Source: Chthonomonadales bacterium (lineage in GTDB: Bacteria; Armatimonadota; Chthonomonadetes; Chthonomonadales; CAJBBX01). From it: a DNA stretch of 64,000 bases. The DNA is taken from positions 30,088-94,087 of the forward strand of contig DAIDHP010000010.1 in assembly GCA_027459625.1 (NCBI GenBank). Reading direction: 5' to 3'. Shown piece by piece: positions 9,111 to 18,472 of the stretch; positions within the stretch are counted from its first letter, which is position 1, and the number at the start of each line of letters is the position of its first letter. Made by a program: the position numbers and the translations under genes. The notes beneath the pieces were generated by a model that was not told the origin of the DNA, ran no database searches, and saw nothing but the letters and a program-made list of their open reading frames with translations.

Positions 9111-11951
9111 ATGAAATCCTCCTTATTATTGCCGTCCGTCACTTTGCTTGCGTTGTTAATGGCGCCCGTTCTCTCATTCGCAGTCGAATGGTCCCATCCC
9201 GTCCCTGAACCTTCCGTTCCCGGCTCCGCTTTTTATCCGCGGATACCCAAGGTTGCAAGGTTAGAGCCGGGAAACTCGGAAATCTACAGTTATACGCGCG
9301 ACGCTGGGCCGGACGAATCGTTTTTCATCGCCGGAGGCGACTTATCCTCGGACATAACAATGTGGGGAGTGGATTCCGACAATCCCGCAGGCGTGGCGTT
9401 TAAACCCCGGATACAACAGGCGGATCGGGATGGCGTCATCGCCACGATTCCGGATTCTCGTCCGAACGGACTTTTCTTCGCGTGGGTGAACGGCAAGGAG
9501 GGGGCAAGCAATATAATTCGTTTGAACGCCCCCGAACCGTGGTGGTGCGGGCCCGACATCGCCCATCCCGATGAGACCGTTCGGATTTTTGGAAGACGAT
9601 TGACGGAATTGCCCGACAACGTTACGGCGTATGTCTATCTTTGCAAGCCGGGGATGAAAGGCCAATGGATGCAGGTTTTGAACCCGTCGCAGTATGCGGT
9701 GAGTTTCCAAATTCCCACGGCATTCAAACCCGGAGATTATCAGGTTTGGGTCTATGCGGGGATGGGAGGGGAGTCGGGGTGGGGCGGTCCCGTGTCCCTA
9801 AGGATAACCCCCGAACCTGCGGCTCGAAAAGTGATTCATTTTCAGTCGGTTGAGGGCGGATTGAGGCTGCAAAAACTGTTGGATTCCGCTCACCCCAACG
9901 AGGTTGTCAAAATATCCCCGGGAAACATCACTCTGCTTCGCACTCTTCGAATCCCAGCCGGAGTTGTGTTGACGGGATCGGGAATGGAGCGGACAATTAT
10001 GCGTTTATCCTCCTCAGGAAAGGGAAGGCTCGTTCGGCGCACCTCCGGATGGAATATGGCGATTGCCGAGTTGCAGGATATCGGCGATCGTTTGATCTAT
10101 CGTATCCGCGCCCCTCGGTCGGGGAAATGGAGTTTGTGGATGCGCTATGCCGCCGACGATTCCGGTTACGGTTATGGCATGAGCGACAGAACGGAAATGA
10201 TTGTAAACGGTGACGAGAGAGTTCCCTTATCTCCGGTGCCGAATACATCCGGCTGGGGGGATTTCGAATGGACCAAGTGCTCAGTTCTCACCTTGAAAAA
10301 GGGGGAGAACACCCTGGAGTGGAGAAACGTGAAAGGCGGAGGATTGAACCTCGATGCGTTCGTCCTCGCTAAAAGCCCAAACTGGAAACCAGATGATTTA
10401 AAATCAATCAAGAGCGGATCCGACTTGATCGTTTTTCAGGCTGAGGCGGTTGACAAGGCGATCACCAAGCAAGCCGAATTTCCAAGTGAGGGTTCCCCGG
10501 TGGTCTGGTTATCGGGGGGTAACTCGGGACTGGAGTATTTAAGCGTTTTCGGGAACGCCAGAGTCACGACCGGTGTGGAGGTGAAATCCCCCGTTCCATT
10601 GGGTTGGGTTCACGGAGGAGTGATCCGAGGAGTGGAAGTGGCGGATGTGGACGGAAAATGGGACGAGAACATCGGTTTGCATTTGCGACGAGTGGATCAT
10701 TTTCTGGTGACGAAATGCCGTTTCACCGGTCGTGCGCCCATATTCTTCAGCGGAGCACGGCAATGCGAGGTTAGCGATAATCTATGCTACCCCGCCACAC
10801 GGTTCGGGGGGAACGCCGAGGCTGCATTGCTGAGCCGCACGGAGCCGTTGGAACAATGCCGTATTGAAAACAATGCCATCGTGGGGTCGAGATTTGCAGG
10901 AGGACCAACGGCTCGCAGGCTGATATGGTTCTCCACCGGACATGGTTCGGTGGATGAAAATTGGATATATGGCAATCGCGGCGAACATTGCCGATTCGGA
11001 GGCGTCGCCGGAACGGATCAAAACGTAGGGGAGACCATTCTGTTTGAATCCAATATGCGCCTTGCGTATTACGGGTCGCCCGTGGCGGTATATCCCGATG
11101 GCATAACCCTTCCGCCATCCGCCTATAACCCCCCTTTGAAGGATGACGGCACGGTGGAACCTCCTTTGGGGGAGTATTACATTTGCGTCCTTCATGGGGT
11201 CGGAATAGGACAGGCTCGAAGAGTTGTTGGCAGGAACGGGGCTGTGCTTCTTCTTGATCGACCTTGGCGCGTTCCTCCAACTCCCTCATCCGTTGTGGTT
11301 ATGGAGCCGATGTTTGCGCGAAACCTGGTGATCGGGAATGAGACCGTGGACGGCATGTGCGGCATCCAGTTATGGATCGGCGGCGTGGAGAACGTCTACG
11401 CGAATAATATCATCAAAAGAGAGCGCAGAGAGGGGGTGTACCTATTCGCAGCGGCTAGCACGCTTGACGAGAGTATGCCCAATCAATGGAACGCAGGTAT
11501 CGGTCCTTTACTGTACAACACAGTGGAGGGAAACACGGCGGATCGCACCGCTCAGGCGTTCTCGCTGATGGCGGATAGCAAATTGCCCGCAGCAAACGAT
11601 TCAAAACTCGTCCTCGCAATAGGCAACGTTTTTCGCTACAACACCGGGACTAATAGCAGAATATCCGGTCTATCGATCTACGCAGGTTCCTCCTCTCCGA
11701 ATGCGAAACCATACAAGGCGGTCATCGGCACGATAGCGGAATTCAATGTGATGCGCGATCAGACGACAGCATACAGCGCCGGGGATTGGGTGTGGGACAC
11801 CCTCTTTCGCCGTGATCACGCCTACTTCTGGGACGTGCCCGCAGGGGAAAAGCCTGTCGGATTCGACACAAACGGTTCCGCAAACACGGTGTTGAAGGAG
11901 AACAACATCGAAGACCTTGTCGGAGACGAAATCCCCAACTCGCAACCTTAA
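9111..11951 (+). CDS. Secreted parallel beta-helix (pectate-lyase-like) protein
   Basis: 946 aa from the ATG at 9111, chosen because GGAG lies 7 nt upstream and a signal peptide (LLLPSVTLLALLMAPVLSFA) follows at once; an upstream in-frame start at 9057 has neither. After an IPT/TIG-like region (about residues 130-235) comes a beta-helix start (VVKISPGNITLLRTLRIPAGVVLTGSG). This is interrupted by a carbohydrate-binding-like beta-sandwich of about 120 residues (YRIRAPRSGKWSLWMRYAADD ... LDAFVLAKSPNW), and the helix then resumes with many N-rich coils (CRIENNAIVGSRF, VYANNIIKRERREGVYLF). It probably binds or cleaves a polysaccharide outside the cell; no catalytic residues can be assigned. Confidence 0.75.
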   Translation: MKSSLLLPSVTLLALLMAPVLSFAVEWSHPVPEPSVPGSAFYPRIPKVARLEPGNSEIYSYTRDAGPDESFFIAGGDLSSDITMWGVDSDNPAGVAFKPRIQQADRDGVIATIPDSRPNGLFFAWVNGKEGASNIIRLNAPEPWWCGPDIAHPDETVRIFGRRLTELPDNVTAYVYLCKPGMKGQWMQVLNPSQYAVSFQIPTAFKPGDYQVWVYAGMGGESGWGGPVSLRITPEPAARKVIHFQSVEGGLRLQKLLDSAHPNEVVKISPGNITLLRTLRIPAGVVLTGSGMERTIMRLSSSGKGRLVRRTSGWNMAIAELQDIGDRLIYRIRAPRSGKWSLWMRYAADDSGYGYGMSDRTEMIVNGDERVPLSPVPNTSGWGDFEWTKCSVLTLKKGENTLEWRNVKGGGLNLDAFVLAKSPNWKPDDLKSIKSGSDLIVFQAEAVDKAITKQAEFPSEGSPVVWLSGGNSGLEYLSVFGNARVTTGVEVKSPVPLGWVHGGVIRGVEVADVDGKWDENIGLHLRRVDHFLVTKCRFTGRAPIFFSGARQCEVSDNLCYPATRFGGNAEAALLSRTEPLEQCRIENNAIVGSRFAGGPTARRLIWFSTGHGSVDENWIYGNRGEHCRFGGVAGTDQNVGETILFESNMRLAYYGSPVAVYPDGITLPPSAYNPPLKDDGTVEPPLGEYYICVLHGVGIGQARRVVGRNGAVLLLDRPWRVPPTPSSVVVMEPMFARNLVIGNETVDGMCGIQLWIGGVENVYANNIIKRERREGVYLFAAASTLDESMPNQWNAGIGPLLYNTVEGNTADRTAQAFSLMADSKLPAANDSKLVLAIGNVFRYNTGTNSRISGLSIYAGSSSPNAKPYKAVIGTIAEFNVMRDQTTAYSAGDWVWDTLFRRDHAYFWDVPAGEKPVGFDTNGSANTVLKENNIEDLVGDEIPNSQP

Positions 11952-11956
11952 TCAGT

Positions 11957-11994
11957 ATCTGTCGGATCGGACCGACCGGTCCGATCCGACAGAT
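11957..11994. terminator. Long perfect hairpin after beta-helix gene
   Basis: A 17-bp perfect stem (11957-11973 with 11978-11994) closed by a GACC tetraloop, starting 5 bp after the stop codon. No U-tract follows, so it may act as a 3'-end stabiliser or a factor-dependent terminator. Confidence 0.6.
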
Positions 11995-12014
11995 CAGCCT
12001 GCCCGACCCATGCC

Positions 12015-12055
12015 TTTAAACAATATTTAACCCCACCTTAACATTACCTTAAAAC
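12015..12055 (+). promoter_or_regulatory. Pho box: four direct repeats with 11-bp period
   Basis: Four copies of a (C/T)TTAA-N3 unit start at 12015, 12026, 12037 and 12048, exactly 11 bp apart: TTTAAACA, TTTAACCC, CTTAACAT, CTTAAAAC. This matches the tandem 8-mer plus 3-nt spacer design of PhoB/SphR sites, best known from cyanobacteria. A -10-like TATAAC follows at 12069-12074, 13 bp after the last repeat, where activator-dependent promoters place it. It precedes the porin and Pst genes. Confidence 0.85.
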
Positions 12056-12120
12056 TCGCCTGCCACACTATAACCGTTGGCAATTCTGCCATCGCATTAT
12101 TCTTCAAAAGGAGGAAAGAG

Positions 12121-13746
12121 ATGAGGCGAATTTCCCAGGCGCTGGTGATGATGGCGTTGCTGCTGACCATCATCGCTTCACCGGGTTGGTCTCAAGTGGC
12201 AAGCGATGTTCCCCCGGGAAACTGGGCGTACAAAGCCGTTGAGGACCTAGCATCGAAAGGTTTGATCAAAGGCTATCCGCCGAACGGGAATTTCTTCGGA
12301 AAACGAACCGTAACCCGATACGAGATGGCTACGATCATTCAGAGGGTGCTGATACGAGTGGATGAACTGCTGGCGAACAAAGCGGATAAATCGGAGATCA
12401 ACAACACTCCGAAATCCGTGCTGACCCCGGCAGAGGTGGGTGAGATTAGAAAATTGGCTGACCATTACAGGGTGGAATTAACGGTCATCCAGACGGATAT
12501 GACAAAAGCCCAAAGCGACATCGCCACATTGCAAACAGAAGTGGAGGGGCTGAAGAGCGCTGTCGCCGCAAACCAGCAAGCGACGGAAAAGAACACCGGG
12601 AATATCGCCAACCTCAGTCATGGGGTGAAAAGCGTCACTGAGACGGAAAAGGAACAAGCCGCCCGTATTACCAAATTGGCGGACACCAAAGTCTCCGCAG
12701 GCGACGGTAAAATTCAAATCAACGGTGACGAGCAGATTTGGTTCCAAGGTTCGACCCAAAACGATAACGCAAGCCCTTCGGGTGGGTTTCAAGCCAACGG
12801 TTTTCGTTTGCGGCGCATGGAGTTGAAACTAACGGGGCAGATTAACAACCGCTCCTACTGGGATGTCTTATTCGATCTCTCGAAAAGTCTTTCCGGCTCC
12901 ATCACACGGGATAAGAACGGCAATCCAACCGGTGTGTCACTGGACGCTACGAAGAATGTGCTTCAGGACATGTTCGTTGGATGGAAGCTCACCCCCAACC
13001 TGGCTTTCGAGGTGGGACAGCAGCATTTGCCGCTGGGTCTGGAGGGACTGACACCCTCGACCCACCTTCTGACGGTGGAGCGCTCCATCATGAACCTGTT
13101 GCCAACCAACGATGGGCGTTACTCGGATATACGCGACATCGGAGCCCTCATGCGTTACACCAATCCGCAAATCGAGGGGGAGTTGGCGGTTTTTAATGAC
13201 GGCGGCAACCTGCAGAATCAAACGGACAATAATAACAGCAAGGAGATTATTTGGCACGGCGTGTACAATGGCCTGCGTTATGTCTCTTTCGGAGCCTCCC
13301 AGGTGATTAGCGGGGGGGTTCAGGTGCCTAACGCACCGCAAACCACGCTGCGTGATCGCCTCGGATTCCAGTTGTCCGCCAAGTACGGTCGAAACCAACT
13401 CGAGGCCGAGTACGAGCAGGGCAGAGACGGCGGGTTTTTCAACAGCGTCTTCAGTCCCGATATTAAATCGCAGGGCGGCTATGTCACCTACGCATACAAG
13501 CTTGCGCCATCCTGGCAACTTGTGGGTAGAGGGGAATATTGGAACCCGAATCGCGAAGCGCATGGCGTCGATTACGTATCGGAATATGACATGACGCTTG
13601 GTTTGAATTACTTCATCGCCGGACACAATTCGGAGATACAGGCGAACTGGGTCCGCAAGAATATCAACGACCCGAATGGACTGCAAACCAGCGTGCTTGG
13701 AGCGGACAGAAATCTGTTCCTGATCAATTTCCAGCAAGCGTTTTAA
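12121..13746 (+). CDS. SLH-domain, phosphate-selective porin (OprO/OprP-like)
   Basis: 541 aa with a strong AAGGAGG ribosome site. A signal peptide is followed by one S-layer homology domain (DVPPGNWAYKAVEDLASKGLIKGYPPNGNFFGKRTVTRYEMATIIQRVL, residues 29-80). Next is a coiled coil (about residues 100-185), then a porin barrel of the phosphate-selective porin O/P family (GFRLRRMELKLTGQINNRSYWDVLFDLS ... NLAFEVGQQHLPLGLEGLTP), ending with phenylalanine after a typical strand. The SLH domain and coiled coil probably tie the outer membrane to the cell wall, as in cyanobacterial and Deinococcus porins. Its place behind a Pho box and before pstS makes phosphate the likely solute. Confidence 0.88.
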   Translation: MRRISQALVMMALLLTIIASPGWSQVASDVPPGNWAYKAVEDLASKGLIKGYPPNGNFFGKRTVTRYEMATIIQRVLIRVDELLANKADKSEINNTPKSVLTPAEVGEIRKLADHYRVELTVIQTDMTKAQSDIATLQTEVEGLKSAVAANQQATEKNTGNIANLSHGVKSVTETEKEQAARITKLADTKVSAGDGKIQINGDEQIWFQGSTQNDNASPSGGFQANGFRLRRMELKLTGQINNRSYWDVLFDLSKSLSGSITRDKNGNPTGVSLDATKNVLQDMFVGWKLTPNLAFEVGQQHLPLGLEGLTPSTHLLTVERSIMNLLPTNDGRYSDIRDIGALMRYTNPQIEGELAVFNDGGNLQNQTDNNNSKEIIWHGVYNGLRYVSFGASQVISGGVQVPNAPQTTLRDRLGFQLSAKYGRNQLEAEYEQGRDGGFFNSVFSPDIKSQGGYVTYAYKLAPSWQLVGRGEYWNPNREAHGVDYVSEYDMTLGLNYFIAGHNSEIQANWVRKNINDPNGLQTSVLGADRNLFLINFQQAF

Positions 13747-13761
13747 GATGAATATAAATTC

Positions 13762-13783
13762 GAGGGAAGGATTTCCTTCCCTC
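13762..13783. repeat. Intercistronic hairpin, porin to pstS
   Basis: Arms GAGGGAAGGA (13762-13771) and TCCTTCCCTC (13774-13783) are perfectly complementary with only TT between, so the real loop opens a few pairs. It lies between porin and pstS and may set their relative mRNA levels. Confidence 0.55.
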
Positions 13784-13799
13784 CAAGGAGACAAGGATA

Positions 13800-14840
13800 A
13801 TGACACTTCGTAAACTGTTAATGAAAGGATCTATCATTGTTTTAGCCATCGCGCTCTCGATGAGTATGAAAAGCGCGAACGCTCAGGCGTTGAACGTGGC
13901 TGGATCAACCTTTGTGTATCCCATAATGAACAAATGGATACAGAGATATCATGAACTCCATCCCGGCGTATCCATAAATTACCAGGCAATCGGATCGGGA
14001 GCCGGCATTGCTCAATACAAATCCGGAACGGTGGATTTTGGCGCGAGTGACGTTCCGCTCACCAACAAGGAGTTGGGCACCATGCCTCGCCCCACACTCA
14101 ATATCCTGGATGTGTCGGGCGCCATCGTGCTGTGCTATAACGTACGAGGAATTGGCCCCGGCCTTCATATTTCGGGACCGGTGATCGCGGATATCTATTT
14201 GGGCAAGATCACCAAATGGAACGATCCCGCAATCAAAAAATTGAACCCGTATCTCAATTTGCCTGATGAGCCAATCCGTGTGATGCACCGCTCCGACGCT
14301 TCCGGAACGTCTTATATTTTCACAAGTTATCTCGCATCCGTAAGCAAGGCTTGGAAAGACGGTCCCGGAGTTGGAAAAAGCCCCAACTGGCCGGTGGGAA
14401 TCGGTGCGCAGGGGAACCCCGGGGTTGCCGGGTTGATTCACCACGCCCAAGGTTCGTTCGGTTACATCGAATTGGCTTATGCTCTGCAAAATCATATGCC
14501 CGCCGCTGTCGTGGAGAATCGAAGCGGTAACTTCGTCGCCGCAAGCATTCAATCCACCGCGTTCGCAGTGAATAGCGCTGTAAGGAAGATGGAGAAGGAT
14601 ATTCGTGTGAGCATCGTGAATGGACCCGGTGTGAACACCTATCCCATTTGCGGGTTCAGCTATCTCATCGTTCCGAAATACCCGACCAACGTTACGCATG
14701 GAAGGGCTATGTTGAATTTTCTAAAATGGACTATGACCGATGAGGCGCAGCGGATGGCGGCGGACCTGCTATACGCTCCTTTGCCTGAATCAATCCGGAA
14801 AATTAATTTGAGAGCCATTGACAGCATTAAGGTGCGTTAG
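13800..14840 (+). CDS. pstS: Phosphate ABC transporter substrate-binding protein
   Basis: 346 aa, usual length. A signal peptide (SIIVLAIALSMSMKSANAQA) is cut before LNVAGSTFVYPIMNKW. PstS motifs are clear: GSTF near the N-terminus, GSGAGIAQYKSGTVDFGASDVPL, and MHRSDASGTSYIFTSYL for phosphate binding. The protein captures phosphate in the periplasm for the fused PstCA permease. It has AAGGAG upstream and lies 53 bp after the porin stop, under the same Pho box. No lipobox is present, so it is soluble. Confidence 0.95.
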   Translation: MTLRKLLMKGSIIVLAIALSMSMKSANAQALNVAGSTFVYPIMNKWIQRYHELHPGVSINYQAIGSGAGIAQYKSGTVDFGASDVPLTNKELGTMPRPTLNILDVSGAIVLCYNVRGIGPGLHISGPVIADIYLGKITKWNDPAIKKLNPYLNLPDEPIRVMHRSDASGTSYIFTSYLASVSKAWKDGPGVGKSPNWPVGIGAQGNPGVAGLIHHAQGSFGYIELAYALQNHMPAAVVENRSGNFVAASIQSTAFAVNSAVRKMEKDIRVSIVNGPGVNTYPICGFSYLIVPKYPTNVTHGRAMLNFLKWTMTDEAQRMAADLLYAPLPESIRKINLRAIDSIKVR

Positions 14841-14853
14841 CATGGATATGCAA

Positions 14854-14880
14854 GCTGGAGGGGGAAATCTTCCCTCCGGC
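14854..14880. repeat. Intercistronic hairpin, pstS to pstCA
   Basis: A 9-bp stem (14854-14862 with 14872-14880, one G-T wobble) with a GGAGGG 5' arm and CCCTCC 3' arm. It begins 13 bp after the pstS stop and has no U-tract. Like many PstS genes, pstS may be made in excess through this structure. Confidence 0.5.
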
Positions 14881-15095
14881 TCACCATTGTATTGGGGTAT
14901 TATTAAAATGGAGAATAATGGCGTTTTTAATATAATGGCGATAAACGATGCTATATTGTGGAATTGCTCGCTTCCGTTTCATGGCAAATTGAGGACGAGT
15001 AACAATGCCGTTTTCATCGTGAATTTTACAATGAATTCGTCAAGCGCATTGGTTGACGAATGTTTCCGTTATCTCCAATAAGGATACAAGTCTCA

Positions 15096-17129
15096 GTGAT
15101 TGAACAAAACAGTAATCAGAACCCAGTTACGCAAAATCTTCCAAAGCCGCTCAAAACCGCTGGATTCGCTGAATTCGGAGATTCTCTGTTTCGAGTGATC
15201 TCCACCCTTTTTGCATTGTCCTCTCTGTTTCTTATTGGATGGATAGGTGTCATCCTCTATCAGCAATCGGCTCTCACCCGTCATCTTTTTGGTTGGAGCA
15301 TTCTGACAGGTCGGACTTGGGACACCCTTCATCATGTCATTGGCGCTTTGCCTTTTATTTACGGCACGTTTGTCAGTTCCACCATCGCTCTTATTCTGGC
15401 GGTACCGATCGGCATATGCGCTGCGATATTTCTATCCGAGTTGGCACCTGCCTGGCTTGCAAGCCCTTTGTCGTTTCTAATTGAGTTGCTTGCGGCGATA
15501 CCCAGTGTCATTTACGGGCTATGGGGCGTTTTATTCCTTTGTCCGTGGTTAAACAACAACGTTTATCAATGGTTGAATAATAACTTCGGCAATATCCCTC
15601 TCTTCTCCAATTATGGTGGTTATCCTTCCACAATGCTCGCTGCGGGAATCATCCTCGCCATCATGATTTTGCCTTTTATAACCTCCGTTTCCCGCGAAGT
15701 AATTCGCAGCGTCTCTCAGGCGCAGCGCGAAGCGGCGTTGGGGCTTGGAGCCACCCGCTGGGAGATGATCCGCAATGTCGTTTTGAAAGCCGCAAAATCT
15801 GGGATCACCGGTGCGGTGATACTTGCATTGGGAAGGGCCATAGGGGAAACCATGGCGGTGGTGATGGTGATTGGAAACAACACCATGATGTCCGCCTCCC
15901 TGTTGCAGCCCGGATATACGATGCCGGCTTTGCTCGCCAACGAGTTCAATGAGGCGTGGACGAGCAAACTGCACACCTCCGCCCTCCTTGAGATTGCATT
16001 CATTCTGTTTGTCATCACCTTCATCATAAACGCTTTGGCGAGAATTCTCATTCTCCTTACTTCTCGAAACTCGAATTACGCATCCGCGGAGCCCGGGAAA
16101 GCTGCGGCGATGGATACTCTGCGCGATATCCTTGCCAAATTCGGGAGATGGCTCATGATCGTTGTCATCATCGGATTTGTCGCTTGGCAAATCATTGGGG
16201 ATTTGCGATCGGAATCGTTCAGGGGGTTGCTTCATCCAACAGAAATCATCGTTTACCTCTATCTCGCCACCCGATTTGTCACGCGCATCACAAGGGGCAC
16301 TGGGAATTGGAAGAGATGGCGTAAGATTAACAACGGTTTCGTGCAGATATTACTGGGATTGTGCACTTTTCTGGCTTGTTTTATTCTCGCAATCTTACTA
16401 TATGTCGTGGCGGTTCAGGGAATACAATACCTTCATCCCTCCATCTTCATCCATGACGAATTGGACGGAGGAATGAGCAATGGGATCATCGGGACTTTGG
16501 TTTTGGTGGGTATCGCTTCCGCAATCGGAATTCCGCTTGGATTAATTGGCGGGATATATCTTTCGGAATACGGTGCGGGGCGATTTGGTAATGTGTTACG
16601 TTTCTCGGCTGATGTGTTGAATGGAATCCCTTCGGTGGTGATAGGAATGTTCGTGTATGCAGCGGTGGTCCTTAAAACCAATCATTTCTCCGCAATGGCT
16701 GGAGGATTGGCGCTTGGGATCATGATGATCCCGACAATTGTGCGCACGACTGAGGAGATATTGCGACTAACTCCGTATTCACTAAGGGAGGGGTCCTTGG
16801 GGTTAGGTGCGACCAAGTTTCGCACGATAAGAAGCATTATCGTTCCCGCCGCCAAAGGCGGCATTGTAACCGGCGTCATGCTCGCTCTCGCCAGAGTGAT
16901 CGGGGAGACGGCGCCCTTGCTGTTCACAGCGTTTGGAAACGAGATGGTTACCTACAAGCTGAATTCGCAGATATCCTCGCTGACCATGCTTATTTATCGA
17001 TTCGCCATGGATTCCGACGTCACGAAGAATGGAATGGCTTGGACGGGATCGCTCATATTAATTACCATAGTGCTTGTTATAAGTTTGCTGGCGCGATTGT
17101 TTTCACGTTCGCGTTATTCGATGCACTGA
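15096..17129 (+). CDS. Fused PstC-PstA phosphate permease
   Basis: 677 aa from the GTG at 15096, which has AAGGA 10 nt upstream; the earlier ATG at 15060 has none. The protein is two permeases in one chain. The first half (about residues 20-320) is PstC-like with the ABC-permease loop EAALGLGATRWEMIRNVVLKAAKSGI. The second half (about 400-677) is PstA-like with EGSLGLGATKFRTIRSIIVPAAKGGI. A linker with an extra hydrophobic segment (WLMIVVIIGFVAWQIIG) joins them. Both halves have about six membrane helices and the GETAPLLF/GETMAVVMV motifs. Separate pstC and pstA genes are the rule, so the fusion is unusual. It works with PstS and PstB in phosphate import. Confidence 0.93.
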   Translation: MIEQNSNQNPVTQNLPKPLKTAGFAEFGDSLFRVISTLFALSSLFLIGWIGVILYQQSALTRHLFGWSILTGRTWDTLHHVIGALPFIYGTFVSSTIALILAVPIGICAAIFLSELAPAWLASPLSFLIELLAAIPSVIYGLWGVLFLCPWLNNNVYQWLNNNFGNIPLFSNYGGYPSTMLAAGIILAIMILPFITSVSREVIRSVSQAQREAALGLGATRWEMIRNVVLKAAKSGITGAVILALGRAIGETMAVVMVIGNNTMMSASLLQPGYTMPALLANEFNEAWTSKLHTSALLEIAFILFVITFIINALARILILLTSRNSNYASAEPGKAAAMDTLRDILAKFGRWLMIVVIIGFVAWQIIGDLRSESFRGLLHPTEIIVYLYLATRFVTRITRGTGNWKRWRKINNGFVQILLGLCTFLACFILAILLYVVAVQGIQYLHPSIFIHDELDGGMSNGIIGTLVLVGIASAIGIPLGLIGGIYLSEYGAGRFGNVLRFSADVLNGIPSVVIGMFVYAAVVLKTNHFSAMAGGLALGIMMIPTIVRTTEEILRLTPYSLREGSLGLGATKFRTIRSIIVPAAKGGIVTGVMLALARVIGETAPLLFTAFGNEMVTYKLNSQISSLTMLIYRFAMDSDVTKNGMAWTGSLILITIVLVISLLARLFSRSRYSMH

Positions 17130-17152
17130 CGGGTGAGAAAAAGGAGAATGCA

Positions 17153-17476
17153 ATGATTTCGAGAAAATGGTTTGGTTTGATAGCGGTTTTGGGAGCGTTC
17201 GCTCTGGCTGGATGCAGTTCCGGAAACGGCGGACAGGGGAACGGCCCCGCGCCGACCACCGACACGGTCAAAATGATTCAGGAGAAGATTAACGCTGATC
17301 CCAAGCTTCAAGGAGCGAAAATCAAGGTGTCCGTAACAAATGGCATGCTCAATTTCGATGGAACCGTGAAGAGTGTCGATCAGAAGCAGCAAGCGGAAAA
17401 CGATGCGATGAACATCCAGTCACAGCAAAAAATGGCAATGGGCGTGAATGATAATTTATTGGTCGAAGGAAAGTAG
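17153..17476 (+). CDS. BON-domain lipoprotein in pst operon
   Basis: 107 aa from the ATG at 17153 (AAGGAG 7 nt upstream). A lipoprotein signal peptide ends in the lipobox ALAGCSSGNGG. After a glycine/proline linker comes one BON-like domain (TVKMIQEKINADPKLQGAKIKVSVTNGMLNFDGTVKSVDQKQQAENDAM...). BON domains bind membranes or envelope polymers. The gene sits between the permease and ATPase genes of the Pst transporter, which is not a usual partner; a link to phosphate uptake or envelope upkeep under phosphate limitation is inference. Confidence 0.8.
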   Translation: MISRKWFGLIAVLGAFALAGCSSGNGGQGNGPAPTTDTVKMIQEKINADPKLQGAKIKVSVTNGMLNFDGTVKSVDQKQQAENDAMNIQSQQKMAMGVNDNLLVEGK

Positions 17477-17497
17477 AAACACATCGAGGGTAAAAGT

Positions 17498-18319
17498 TTG
17501 GACGCAATCATAGATACACCTCCCGCCAAGACGGCATGCGAGAAAAGCATGAGTGAACAGGGACAGACAATACGGCTTGCGACTCGAAATCTCAATTTTT
17601 TCTACGGTCGCACGCAAGCGTTGTTCAACATTAATATAAACATCCCGGAAAAAAGCGTCACGGCGCTCATAGGCCCTTCGGGGTGCGGGAAATCGACGTT
17701 CCTCCGGTGTTTCAATCGGATGAATGACGAAATCCCGGGAACCCGCCTTCAAGGCACGGTGCTGTTTGACAATCAGGATTTATACGTTCGGGGAATTAGC
17801 CTGGTTGACCTGCGCAAACGCATCGGCATGGTGTTTCAACGCGCCAATCCTTTCGCGATGTCCATTTTCGATAACGTGGCTTACGGACCACGCATCCACG
17901 GGGAGAATAACCGGTATAAGATTCAGGAGATCGTCGAGCGAAGTCTTGTTCGAGCGGCGCTGTGGGATGAGGTGAAGGATAATCTAAAAAAATCCGCGTT
18001 GGATCTGTCAGGCGGGCAACAACAGAGGCTGTGTATTGCAAGAGTGCTTGCGGTGGAACCCGAAGTGATCTTGATGGACGAGCCATGCTCCGCGTTGGAT
18101 CCAAACTCCACTTTTTGCATCGAGGAATTGATGCAGGATCTTAAAAAAACCTATTCCATTGTAATCGTGACGCATAACATGCAGCAAGCCGCGCGCGTTT
18201 CGGATAATACGGGGTTTTTCCTTAAAGGGGAATTAATCGAAATAGACAAAACCGAAAAAATATTCCAAGGGCCGGAGGATCAGCGAACCGAAGATTATAT
18301 CCGAGGGCGGTTTGGTTGA
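17498..18319 (+). CDS. pstB: Phosphate import ATP-binding protein PstB
   Basis: 273 aa from a TTG at 17498 with GAGGG upstream; an ATG at 17549 ([10 protein letters not shown]) is an alternative giving 256 aa, nearer the usual length. The protein has Walker [10 protein letters not shown], a Q-loop ([23 protein letters not shown], typical of PstB), signature LSGGQQQRL, Walker B VILMDEP and switch histidine [22 protein letters not shown] and the ending DYIRGRFG are PstB hallmarks. It powers the fused PstCA permease. No phoU gene follows, although PhoU normally links this ATPase to the kinase. Confidence 0.94.
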   Translation: MDAIIDTPPAKTACEKSMSEQGQTIRLATRNLNFFYGRTQALFNININIPEKSVTALIGPSGCGKSTFLRCFNRMNDEIPGTRLQGTVLFDNQDLYVRGISLVDLRKRIGMVFQRANPFAMSIFDNVAYGPRIHGENNRYKIQEIVERSLVRAALWDEVKDNLKKSALDLSGGQQQRLCIARVLAVEPEVILMDEPCSALDPNSTFCIEELMQDLKKTYSIVIVTHNMQQAARVSDNTGFFLKGELIEIDKTEKIFQGPEDQRTEDYIRGRFG

Positions 18320-18472
18320 TATATGAATGCGCATGTGAAGGTTGGAAAGCTTGGTCGATTGTATTTCAATGAGCGAAAGCTGCGTTGTACTAGCGAATTT
18401 ACTCTCACTGAGAGATACACCGCCTTCCTATCGCGGTTATTCCGTTCGAAAATGGAGGCATGAGGCGAAAAC

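Noticed and set aside
18323..18463. 46-codon frame between pstB and phoB
   Set aside because: Starts 3 bp after pstB but has no ribosome site or recognisable domain; could be a small gene but cannot be supported.
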